Below, piece by piece: positions 1 through 6,745 of a DNA stretch of 10,890 bases. The stretch comes from Ichthyophonus hoferi (lineage: Eukaryota; Opisthokonta; Ichthyosporea; Ichthyophonida; Ichthyophonidae), in contig NAOQ01000293.1 of the NCBI GenBank assembly GCA_002751075.1, positions 59,369 to 70,258 of the forward strand, written 5' to 3'. The notes below the pieces were generated by a model. The model was not told where the DNA came from. It made no database searches and saw nothing but the letters and a program-made list of their open reading frames with translations. The first letter of the stretch is position 1. Every line of letters starts with the position of its first letter. The translations under genes and the position numbers were made by a program.

Positions 1-515
1 CATGTAATGATATATGGGACATAGTGGACTCAGGCAAGCCTCATGTTTAATACAGAATGAGAGCTCCAATACTAAAAGCTTTTTAAAAATTTAAAATATA
101 TTAGATGGGTAGCTAACACATTAAAACTAGGAAATAGTAGCCAATAAATAATTATTACTCTTTTTTTTTTAAAAAAAAAATATATCAATCACTTTAATTA
201 CCATATATCTGGATTTCATCTCATTGGTTGAGTTCAAATCGTTGTTAACCAATCATTTATTTTTATATAAACATGAATTAAATATATTAACCAATTATTA
301 AGCATTTCTCTTTTATATAAAATTTACTTTCTAATCACATAATATAGAATCTATGATATAAATATAATATAAATATACTAACCAATCATTAAACATTTCT
401 CTTTTATATAGAATTTACTTCCCAATCGCGCAATACAGAATCTATAATATAAATATGGATTATATATATATTAACCAATCGCCTCGGGTATATATAAAAT
501 ATATAACACACCTAC
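1..515 (-). other. ARM gene intron 13 (partial)
   Basis: AT-rich intron beginning GTAGGTG at 515 and running off the left edge. It contains the 91-bp tandem repeat and a T10A10 block at 161-180. I looked for the expected next exon (a W.LSN ladder segment) and saw none. Confidence 0.6.
249..480. repeat. Tandem repeat, 91-93 bp unit
   Basis: Two nearly full copies, 291-381 and 382-474, each starting CCAATYATTAARCATTTCTC and about 80% alike by eye. A shorter related piece sits at 249-290, and another CCAATC start occurs at 475. It lies in the last partial intron of the ARM gene. Confidence 0.8.
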
Positions 516-612
516 CTATAGGGAGATTGCAGGGCATCTGTAATAGCAGGAAGGAAAAAAGGCATGGACAAGGCTACGGTAGTATATTGATCATCTCCAC
601 TCAGGATATTAC
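516..612 (-). CDS. ARM gene exon 13: NILSGDD segment (last exon visible)
   Basis: Acceptor CCTCTCTAG after a long TC tract; donor TATAG|GTAGGTG. Encodes NILSGDDQYTTVALSMPFF, then LPAITDALQSPY. It corresponds to GNIVTG.D.QT..V......L..L..L. The exon ends in phase 2 and the next exon was not found before the window edge. Confidence 0.87.
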
Positions 613-3600
613 CTAGAGAGGGAGAGGGTAAGGGAGAGGAAGAGAGAGAGGGAGAAGGAGAGAAAGAGAGGGACAGGGAGTGGGGAAAATGGTAATAATA
701 ATAACAAGGATAGCCCGCCACATGGCAAAGAGTATAAGAAAGCAGTGTAGTCATTAGCTAAAGCTATACATGTATTTATATGTCTATATATATCCACCAG
801 TAATAGTACAGAAAGATCATATATACCCATCACACGGAGAGCCGGGGTAATCGCCTGAGCTGGGAACTCGCAATTCTTAATGGTAGCTAGAACATCCCCT
901 AGGAGAGGGAGGAGGCTGTAGGAGAGAGGGGGAGAGGGCAGGGTTGGTAAGTGGTATGTAGGGAAGGGTACACATATAGAGGAATAGGTACAGGGTTGGT
1001 AAGTGTATACCATGGCTTGTATGTATGTATGTATGTATGTTATGTATGTATGTATGCATGTATGTATGTATGTATGTATGTATGGCATGTATGTATGGCA
1101 TGTATGTATGTATGTAGGTAGGTATATATGTATATATACATAATCAGACATAGAACTGTCAATCTATAATAAACTAAAGACCAAGACATAATATTGGTGG
1201 GTATGACCTAGATTGTCATTTTAAAATCAACTAAGCCAATTATTATCGTGCACTCCCTTTCCCCTACCACTACTAACCATTCCCAACAAGATATATCTGG
1301 CCAATAAGGAAACAGAACACAAACCCATCCTGGACCAGATTGGCGCAGACACTTTTATCCTTAGCAGTTAAATAAGTCAAGAACCAACACAATTCGCTAA
1401 TTACTCCAGGGCCACCAGGAAGTGCTACGCACTTTTTCCATTGTCTGATTGCGGCTGAAACTGAAAGCGGGTTGAGTAAGGTCATTAAATAATTAACTTT
1501 AATTAACTTTAGACCAATTGATACATATGCATGTACCTATATCTATACATATGTAAATAGATATATACAAACACGTGTGTTCACAGAATATATTCTATTG
1601 ATCACCAACCAATAACCACGCCTTATACTAGTTTCTTATTGGGTAATTAAAATTAAAATACCCTACCACATTTTGCCTCCACAAATGCCTCAATATGGAC
1701 ATTGCCTCCTCTCGCTAGATTGGATAAGGCAAATGCCACAGCTTCTAACTGGGTGATAAAATTGGATAAAATATTTTAGTACTTAGGCTTTAATTTTTTT
1801 AAAAAAAACACTACGTATAGTATGATTGGTGGAATGAAAGAAGACCATAGCATGAGATATAATGTCTATCTTAATTCATAGTATGTTATATCTACTGTCC
1901 AATCACAATTGACATAAATGAAATACACCAATAAAACAGTAATGTGTGTATGATCTGTAGATAGATACACAAGAGGTAATTCATTATATTTAAATACACA
2001 GATATAATTGGGTTATAATGGCATATATATATATATATATATATATACTATATACCCTATACTATATATTATATATTATATACCATACACAATGTACCCT
2101 ATATCAATATACCCATATAAATATACAAACACATACAAACACATACCACATGTGGAGGAGTGGCAGAATTCTCTAACAAACTGGCCAGAGAGGTAAGGAT
2201 ACCTTGGGATAATAGAACATTACGTAGATCAGGCTATACACGGGCATTCGTAGTAAGTTAGGGTATAGTATGATAGTATGTATAGTAAGGTATAGTATGA
2301 AAGTAGAATAGAATGTAGTATTGTAGTATAATAGTATATTAGTATAATATCTCATATACCAAGTGTAATGATTGGCGCAATAAAATCTTGAAAATACTAT
2401 AAATACAATAGGGATACAGCAATAGGTTAAGACATAACATAAAACTAAATACATGTAATTCTATGATAGATAAAAATGTAGTGAAATATCTACCAATTAG
2501 AGATAAACTAACCCCATCAGCTGCCATATTACCCAATGCCCATGCAGCAAGATCTTGATGCTGTGGGTAAAGGAGTGACGATTGGTTAATGGCAATTGGA
2601 GTCATGTGCAATAGAAGCCTATAACACTTTAGTATTCAAATGCTAATTTTAACCCACCAATAGGAACAAAATTCTTGGGGGGATATATCCCAAGGCTCTA
2701 TTAATAGTAATGTAAATTGGGCGCATATATATATAATTGATATTAGGGGGGGGTTCTATAGGAATAGATAAAAGATTGCAGAGTTGAATTTTCACAAATC
2801 TTGTACATCATATCTGGTAATCTCCAATTGAAACATTCCTTTAATTGTTAAAAATTAAAAGTAGTTAAAAGTGTGTGTGATGTATATATCTTATGATAGT
2901 GTCACTGATCTTGTCTTGCAATCTACCAGGTAATAGGTAATTGGTAAATGTTTGATTGGTATAGTGGAATTTATGCTCCGTATCGTATTGGCCATTAGGT
3001 CTACAAGGTTCAATCAAAAATGACGGTCTGATTTCTGCGATATGACATATTTGAAATTTCACGGTGGGTTTAAAATGTAGAGGGGGCTGTAATATAGAGT
3101 ATATAGATAGAATGGATAGAATGGAAATATGGAAGTGGGAGGGGAATAATACTTGCGCACTGCTCCCTGATAAGAAACCAATCAGAATAGGGGAGGTCTG
3201 TAGCATACCTATATATGGCAGATAAGTGATCTCGTTTAGCAAATGAAATCATATATATATAATTGTAATTATAATTATAATTACATATGGGAATAGTACA
3301 GGTGAGCTAATTCATGCAATGATCAAAACAATGTTGATTGCCCTGGTTATTTTAATGAATGCAATATATATATATATATATATGCACAACTATACATACA
3401 CACATACATACACTAACCCTACTTACATTTCGTTTGCTCGCTCTCCCCAGCAGACATATTAGTAACACACCATCTGCCAATCATTTTCCATGTTAATTGC
3501 CAGTAGTCCAATCAGGGCAATAACACATTTAACCATGCAACCTCATAGGACGGCTCTTATATTTAACAAGATCCCAGTAGATATATATGTGTGTATATAC

Positions 3601-5312
3601 ATATAAACATATATCTATACATACCAAAAGTACATACCAACAAGTATATATCTATGTATATCTATCTGAATATCACCGTGCAATCTATTAATGTCAACAT
3701 CTATCCCGGGCACTGTTTCAAAAATGGTGTGAACAACAAGATATATATATATAAACTGTGCACTTACAGTGCCTCCAACTGGATATTCTCCTGAGGCACC
3801 ATCATTAGGTCTAAGAGAAGCTGAACGGATTCGGGTATGCTGTACAGGAAGAAAGAGATAAAGGTAGGTAGGTAGGTAGATAGATAAAAACAAAAGTGGG
3901 CGAGAGAGGTGGGAGAGGGATAAATAATCTGAATATTGTAAACTATGGTATAATAGTATAATAGTGTAATGGTATAATAGTATAATAGTATAATAATATG
4001 ATAGTGCAATAGTATAATGGTATAATAGTATAATAGTGCAATAATATAATGATATAATAGTATAATAGTATAATAGTATAATAGTGCAATGGTATAATAG
4101 TATAACAGTACAATAGTATAATAGTAAAATAGTATAATAATATAAGAGTATAATAATATAATAATTTAATAATATAATAGTATAATAGTATAATAGTATA
4201 ATAGTATAATAGTATAGTAGTATAATAGTACAATGTACATACATACACACACACACACCTAAGCCTACACTATATAAACCTACTCTAAAAAGACATTAAC
4301 TAGGGAAGTATGGCGGGCCAGTAGTTTTCTCAGGTCTCTAAGAGGTTCCTCCTTATTGGCCATCTGATTGTTTTGAATGGTCTTAACCAATAAAGACACC
4401 TGTAGCATTACCATGGTTATAATCACTCCGTGAATACTTTGTGTAAGATATCATATAGTATAATATAGTATAATGTAATGTAATATAATATAATAAAATA
4501 TAAGTATAATATAATATAATAAAATATAAGTATAATATAATATAATATAATAAAGTATATTATATAGAGTGCCTTTCTCCACAATATCTGAAACCTGGTT
4601 CTTATGAAAAGCACACACACATGCATATATATATATATATATACCCGTATTTTTACTCTCCTCATTCTCACTCTATATTTTTTAGTCATGTTGTTCATTG
4701 CTTCCTCTCTCTTTCTCTCTCTCGCTCCCCCCACTCCCCTCTTCATATTTTCTAATACTATTATACTCTAACCCTAATAATATACTTACTAACCTGTTCA
4801 GATAAAGCTTTAAGTGCCTTATCATCCAATACTTCCTCTCTCTCCTGCTCTACGTCACTCTTGTCGTCATCTTGACGTAAACGCTTACGAGCAATCACCT
4901 TGTCTCTATTTTGTTTTCTCAACCCTGTACAACAGTGAATGTATATATGGTAGAAAGCATAATATCAGGAAGGTGAACAAGGTTGATATAAAAACAATGA
5001 ATAAAGGTTAATTAATTAATAAAATAGTGGGAGAAAGCAAAGAATGGGTATAATAGGATAAAATATAGGATGAAATAATAACAGGAATAGGGAGGATGCA
5101 AGATAGGATAGAATATAACAATAACAGAACACAATAGCAGAAAAGAGGTATTCCAGTAAACGTGTGAGAATTGAGAGGGTATTAGACTTAAAAAGGAAAA
5201 CAGAGAAAGGTTAAGAGGAAAAAATAAAGACAAAGAGGGTGAAAATAATAAATAGAAGTGTACGGAGAAAGGGCAAGCAGATAGAAAAAAAGAAAGAAAG
5301 AAAGAAAAAAAG

Positions 5313-5353
<41 letters not shown>

Positions 5354-5579
5354 CACAATGGTCAGTTTTTTGTCCAAGTACACTGTCTTCCCCTGGTCTT
5401 ATGTTCATCTTTCCGTATACATATTATGTTATAGTTTTGCATCATAGAACTCTTTCCTTTTGTCTATACTACTATATTAGCATATACACATATCTACCTG
5501 CTAATTGTTCTCTTTTCTTCTCTCTTATCTCAGCCATGTTCAGGCCCGCCTTCTTAAACTGGTTCAATCTTGCACTCAT
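516..5579 (-). CDS. Importin-alpha superfamily ARM-repeat protein (TMCO6/IMPA9-like), 13 exons, 3' end outside window
   Basis: Spliced gene on the minus strand, exons in order: 5579-5498, 4924-4794, 4399-4284, 3839-3768, 3473-3427, 3208-3153, 2560-2513, 2180-2147, 1954-1929, 1748-1667, 1460-1278, 898-827, 612-516. All junctions keep phase and use GT-AG. About 349 codons are visible; the family usually has 490-550 residues, so the last third is missing. Residues 4-47 form a basic IBB-like segment (LRKQNRDKVIARKRLRQDD at 29-47). ARM ladder motifs follow: WCVTN (135-139), WALGN (175-179), FALSN (210-214), WFLTY (257-261), LRVMGN (313-318). Family knowledge: importin-alphas bind nuclear-localisation signals in the ARM groove and importin-beta through the IBB. 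The N-terminus and repeat spacing, compared from memory, fit animal TMCO6 or plant IMPA9 better than classical KPNA proteins, so cargo-adaptor function is inferred. An in-frame TGA lies 8 codons before the ATG and -3 is A, supporting this start. Exons 9 and 11 have uncertain edges. Confidence 0.8.
614..680 (-). repeat. TC-rich low-complexity tract serving as polypyrimidine tract
   Basis: Long purine run on the plus strand (pyrimidine on the coding strand), ending directly at the CTAG acceptor of exon 13. Simple sequence that doubles as a splicing signal. Confidence 0.75.
827..898 (-). CDS. ARM gene exon 12: TPALRVMG segment
   Basis: Acceptor CCCTCTCCTAG after a TC-rich tract; donor ATGG|GTATAT. 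Encodes DVLATIKNCEFPAQAI, then TPALRVM. It matches family I.TPALRA.GN, with the last Gly codon split by the intron. Confidence 0.87.
899..1277 (-). other. ARM gene intron 11
   Basis: A 379-nt intron, from GTTAGT (1277) to CCTAG (899) if exon 11 ends at 1278. It holds the TGTA array at 1017-1123 and a TC-rich tract next to the acceptor (901-943). No coding signal was seen. Confidence 0.7.
1017..1123. repeat. (TGTA)n microsatellite
   Basis: About 107 bp of TGTA units with a few interruptions (TTATG, GCATG, GGCATG), grading into GGTA units. Confidence 0.9.
1278..1460 (-). CDS. ARM gene exon 11: WFLTY ladder motif
   Basis: Acceptor GCTTTCAG (a second TTTCAG six bases on is also in phase). Encodes SAAIRQWKKCVALPGG, then GVISELCWFLTYLTAKDK and SVCANLVQDG, matching the family D..CWAISYLTDG.......V..G. 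The donor AATG|GTTAGT at 1278 is drawn here; the same GTTAGT is used after exons 2 and 7. A weaker phase-1 donor after position 1314 would remove 12 residues and give spacing closer to the family. Confidence 0.8.
1667..1748 (-). CDS. ARM gene exon 10: FALSN ladder motif
   Basis: Acceptor ATCACCCAG, donor GTG|GTAGGG. Encodes LEAVAFALSNLARGGN, then VHIEAFVEAKC. It corresponds to the family WALSNLCR..N segment. The ladder Trp is replaced by Phe (Tyr in the TMCO6 I recall), consistent with a divergent importin-alpha. Confidence 0.88.
1929..1954 (-). CDS. ARM gene exon 9 (26-nt micro-exon, donor uncertain)
   Basis: Acceptor TCTATCTACAG and donor TTG|GTGTAT give a 26-nt exon encoding a shared Asp plus HTHITVLL, in phase with exons 8 and 10. 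Two further phase-0 donors downstream (|GTCAAT, ending at 1914, and |GTAGAT, ending at 1896) would add 5 or 11 residues. The family spacing up to the next ladder motif slightly favours a longer exon. Confidence 0.45.
2023..2047. repeat. (AT)n microsatellite
   Basis: 25 bp of uninterrupted AT in intron 8 of the ARM gene, followed by about 50 bp of imperfect TATA-rich sequence. Confidence 0.9.
2147..2180 (-). CDS. ARM gene exon 8 (34-nt micro-exon)
   Basis: Acceptor CTGGCCAG, donor TGTG|GTATGTG. Encodes FVREFCHSSTC, continuing the exon 7 motif as family members do (GDG..FRD.V...G). Reading frame and phase fit both neighbours. Confidence 0.65.
2181..2512 (-). other. ARM gene intron 7
   Basis: A 332-nt intron (GTTAGT to GGCCAG). 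It contains an imperfect GTATAGTATGATAG-like repeat at about 2260-2350. No coding signal was seen beyond random frames. Confidence 0.65.
2513..2560 (-). CDS. ARM gene exon 7: WALGN ladder motif
   Basis: A 48-nt phase-0 exon between TTACCCACAG and GGG|GTTAGT. Encodes HQDLAAWALGNMAADG, matching the family EQAVWALGNIAGDG. Confidence 0.92.
2561..3152 (-). other. ARM gene intron 6
   Basis: A 592-nt intron (GTATTA to CCACAG). Short open stretches exist on the minus strand but show no family similarity. A weak exon-like piece at 2658-2695 was considered and dropped because it breaks the spacing between ladder motifs. Confidence 0.55.
3153..3208 (-). CDS. ARM gene exon 6: ARM 2 helix
   Basis: A 56-nt exon, acceptor ATATATAG, donor CAA|GTATTA. 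Encodes a shared Cys codon plus MLQTSPILIGFLSGSSAQ, equivalent to the P.LI..L..... helix that precedes the second ladder motif. The spacing from TK to WALGN (25 residues) equals the family spacing, and the phases join cleanly to exon 7. A nearer acceptor (CTACAG) gives a different frame with a poorer match. Confidence 0.72.
3265..3284. repeat. 20-bp perfect palindrome
   Basis: GTAATTATAATTATAATTAC reads the same on both strands and extends by one T/A pair on each side. It lies in intron 5 of the ARM gene and may simply be a chance product of ATT/AAT simple sequence. Confidence 0.7.
3364..3383. repeat. (AT)n microsatellite
   Basis: 20 bp of AT repeat in intron 5 of the ARM gene, followed by a CATACA-rich stretch. 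Confidence 0.85.
3427..3473 (-). CDS. ARM gene exon 5: WCVTN ladder motif
   Basis: A 47-nt exon between TTGGCAG and T|GTAAGTAG. Encodes WCVTNMSAGESEQTK, closely matching the family WALTNIASGTSEQTK and including the ladder W and N. Phases agree with exons 4 and 6. Confidence 0.9.
3768..3839 (-). CDS. ARM gene exon 4: ARM 1 helix and approach to ladder motif
   Basis: Acceptor TGTACAG, donor CT|GTAAGTG. Residues 111-133 include IPESVQLLLDLMMVPQENIQ, then LEA. This is the usual P.LV.LL......QLEAxW arrangement, with the intron placed just before the ladder tryptophan. Confidence 0.85.
3840..4283 (-). other. ARM gene intron 3
   Basis: A 444-nt intron (GTAGGT to GTACAG), mostly made of the TATAATAG array, plus a short GGTA/GATA run at 3864-3886. 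The long open frames through it are artefacts of the repeat. Confidence 0.75.
3949..4234. repeat. 8-bp minisatellite-like array, unit TATAATAG
   Basis: About 36 units in near-perfect 8-bp register, with variant units TGCAATAG, TATAATGG, TATAATAA and others. Because 8 is not a multiple of 3, the minus strand reads as a repeating 8-residue peptide in all frames without stops, which explains open frames of up to 213 codons here. Confidence 0.92.
4284..4399 (-). CDS. ARM gene exon 3: start of ARM domain
   Basis: Acceptor GCTACAG; encodes residues 72-109, with VSLLVKTIQNNQ and EEPLRDLRKLLARHTS. This matches the family pattern L..L...I.S.....Q..AL..LRKLLS. The donor GA|GTAGGT ends the exon in phase 2, one base before an in-frame TAG, which independently places the splice site here. 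Confidence 0.82.
4400..4793 (-). other. ARM gene intron 2
   Basis: A 394-nt intron (GTTAGT to CTACAG). It holds a TATAATA-rich block at 4450-4565, an AT tract at 4625-4643, and a TC-rich stretch at 4700-4740. Confidence 0.75.
4478..4556. repeat. 26-bp tandem repeat, TATAATA-rich
   Basis: The segment ATAATATAATAAAATATAAG repeats with a 26-bp period (TAAG at 4501 and again at 4527), followed by a partial third copy. Confidence 0.7.
4794..4924 (-). CDS. ARM gene exon 2: basic IBB-like cluster and acidic linker
   Basis: Acceptor TTGTACAG, donor CAG|GTTAGT. Encodes residues 29-71. The basic block LRKQNRDKVIARKRLRQDD resembles the LRK..R.....KR IBB core, and the RLRQDD ending recalls the RLLRDD of TMCO6. 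An acidic linker (DDKSDVEQEREEVLDD) follows, then the start of the first helix (KALKALSEQ). A second donor-like GTAAGT lies four bases downstream but would break the frame into exon 3. Confidence 0.85.
4925..5497 (-). other. ARM gene intron 1
   Basis: A 573-nt intron (GTAGAT to GTACAG) dividing the IBB-like region. It contains a GATA/GGATA-rich stretch at 5040-5110 and the GAAA/AT compound repeat. Confidence 0.75.
5284..5348. repeat. Compound (GAAA)n-(AT)n microsatellite
   Basis: About 30 bp of GAAA/A-rich repeat joined directly to about 35 bp of AT repeat, inside intron 1 of the ARM gene. Confidence 0.9.
5498..5579 (-). CDS. ARM gene exon 1: start codon and first half of IBB-like region
   Basis: Encodes residues 1-27, beginning MSARLNQFKKAGLNMAEIRE, then a phase-1 junction at CAG|GTAGAT. 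The x-R-x-x-x-F-K-K-A-G pattern matches the start of importin-alpha IBB domains. The ATG is the first in frame after an upstream stop and has A at -3. Confidence 0.85.
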
Positions 5580-5775
5580 TATTGTGGATAACTCTAAAGG
5601 TCAGGATAAAGACAATAACAGCAGTAGTGTTGTATAGCAATAGTAATACAATAACAAAAACACTGTTTATTAATATAAATATATAATAATACTAAGAATA
5701 ACAAACAAATTAGGCTATCATTTCGTCATGCTCGTGGGCCGTCCTTTTCTAATTCGTTTTAATGTGCGGAATATT

Positions 5776-5807
5776 ATTGGCTATAATAATGTAATTGTTG
5801 TGATTGG
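5776..5807 (-). promoter_or_regulatory. Pair of CCAAT boxes upstream of the ARM gene
   Basis: On the minus strand, AGCCAATCA and AGCCAATAA lie 27 bp apart, about 200-230 bp upstream of the ARM-gene start codon. Both resemble the NF-Y core. CCAAT is frequent throughout this window, so the pair counts as suggestive only. Confidence 0.4.
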
Positions 5808-6245
5808 CTAGATTTATTGTCGTACTCTATGACCAGTTCTTGGAAAATAATAATAACTATGTAATTTAATTAAATTTAATAGTGGGGCTTTACTTTAATT
5901 TTTTTTTACAAATTTCATATATTTTCATATAGTTTTATCAATTACTTTAGGTAGAGTAATGGTAGTAATATATAAAAATATAACAATAGGTTTTTATTTA
6001 AACGACTGTAGAAATAACAGATATATCATTGGATGGCTTAGATGTTAAATATTTATATATCGAATCATTACTTAGAATCTAATCTAGGATATTGTTTAGA
6101 TTGAAACCTTCTATTGGCCATAATTAAATGTTTAATTACAAAGCATATTTTTATTGCATATGTTTAAGTTAATCGGGTAATTTAGAGCAAATCTCAATTT
6201 AATCGGCATTTTGGCCATAAAAATTACAATGGGATTTTATTGTAG

Positions 6246-6253
6246 TGACGTCA
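6246..6253. promoter_or_regulatory. CRE/ATF site (TGACGTCA)
   Basis: A perfect 8-bp CRE palindrome, the binding site of CREB/ATF-type bZIP factors. It lies about 370 bp upstream of the SSADH ATG and 670 bp from the ARM-gene ATG, inside the shared intergenic region. One site alone could be chance; its position makes it a fair regulatory candidate. Confidence 0.5.
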
Positions 6254-6511
6254 GTAGTGAGCCATGGTAAATAGCACGATAACAACAATGACAGGGCATA
6301 AATACTAGTACTTATTTTATGATATGTTTTGCTTGTATGTTTATTATATTGATAGCATGATCTATTCATTTTGTAAAGGATAATGCAAACGTATTTACAT
6401 CATTTATGATTTATTTTCCCCTTTACAGACGTCTAAAGGTTATTTATTCTTCACCTAATACTTTGACTTTAGACTTTATTCATTAACCAGCCGAGGTTTA
6501 GTAAACTACCC

Positions 6512-6532
6512 CTCTATAAACTCCCCTATAAA
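6512..6532 (+). promoter_or_regulatory. Duplicated TATA-box candidate for SSADH
   Basis: Two TATAAAC elements twelve bases apart, each preceded by a C-rich CTC/CCC stretch, about 95-110 bp upstream of the SSADH ATG. A pyrimidine tract (6553-6572) follows, suitable for the transcription start or leader. Confidence 0.45.
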
Positions 6533-6624
6533 CACTTGAACCAAAAAAAAGCATTTTTTCTTTTTCTTTTTCAACACACACAAGCTTCCTTTCCAACTCC
6601 TTTGATCTATCTTATATATAAGCA

Positions 6625-6745
6625 ATGATATTGGGTAGAACATCTCTCCTTTCAAGCCGCGTTGCACTCTCCAGCGCCGTCCGTATAGTCCTCTCCTGTA
6701 CTTCTAACAGAATGTCTTCGACACTAACCTTGCCCAAGCAGGCAT
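6625..6745 (+). CDS. ALDH5A1: SSADH exon 1: mitochondrial presequence
   Basis: Encodes [20 protein letters not shown], then [20 protein letters not shown]: four Arg, many Ser/Leu, no Asp or Glu, as expected for a matrix-targeting peptide. The donor GCAT|GTTTAA is weak but is the one that joins exon 2 in the ALDH frame. A second in-frame ATG (residue 30, A at -3) could yield a form without the presequence. Confidence 0.75.

Larger units (their letters stand above)
5580..6624. promoter_or_regulatory. Intergenic region between divergent genes (candidate bidirectional promoter)
   Basis: The 1,045 bp between the two ATGs must hold both promoters and both 5' leaders, unless an upstream non-coding exon exists. 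It carries CCAAT boxes at 5776 and 5803, a CRE palindrome at 6246, doubled TATAAA at 6515/6527 and a pyrimidine tract near 6553. No coding exon was found in it. A less AT-rich patch around 5715-5770 could be leader or promoter. Confidence 0.7.

Noticed and set aside
609-1151. 180-codon minus-strand frame rich in Tyr-Ile-His-Thr
   Set aside because: It combines the translated TGTA microsatellite, exon 12 and intron TC tract; only the exon 12 part has family similarity.
2658-2695. Possible 38-nt exon (GYIPPRILFLL) between ARM exons 6 and 7
   Set aside because: Exon 6 read from 3208 joins exon 7 directly with family-like spacing and a better match; this piece would also need a different frame in exon 6.
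249-4234. CRISPR-like repeat arrays
   Set aside because: The repeats are contiguous tandem units without spacers, in introns of a eukaryotic gene.
3615-4256. 213-codon open frame on the minus strand rich in Tyr, Ile and Leu
   Set aside because: It is the translation of the TATAATAG array in an intron plus exon 4 read in the wrong frame.
516-5579. Calling the ARM gene a classical importin-alpha (KPNA)
   Set aside because: Overall architecture agrees, but the basic block and the changed ladder residues fit the TMCO6/IMPA9 branch better; left as a superfamily call.
6613-6620. TATATATA just upstream of the SSADH ATG as a TATA box
   Set aside because: It lies only about 5 bp before the start codon, leaving no room for a leader; the TATAAA pair at 6515-6532 is better placed.
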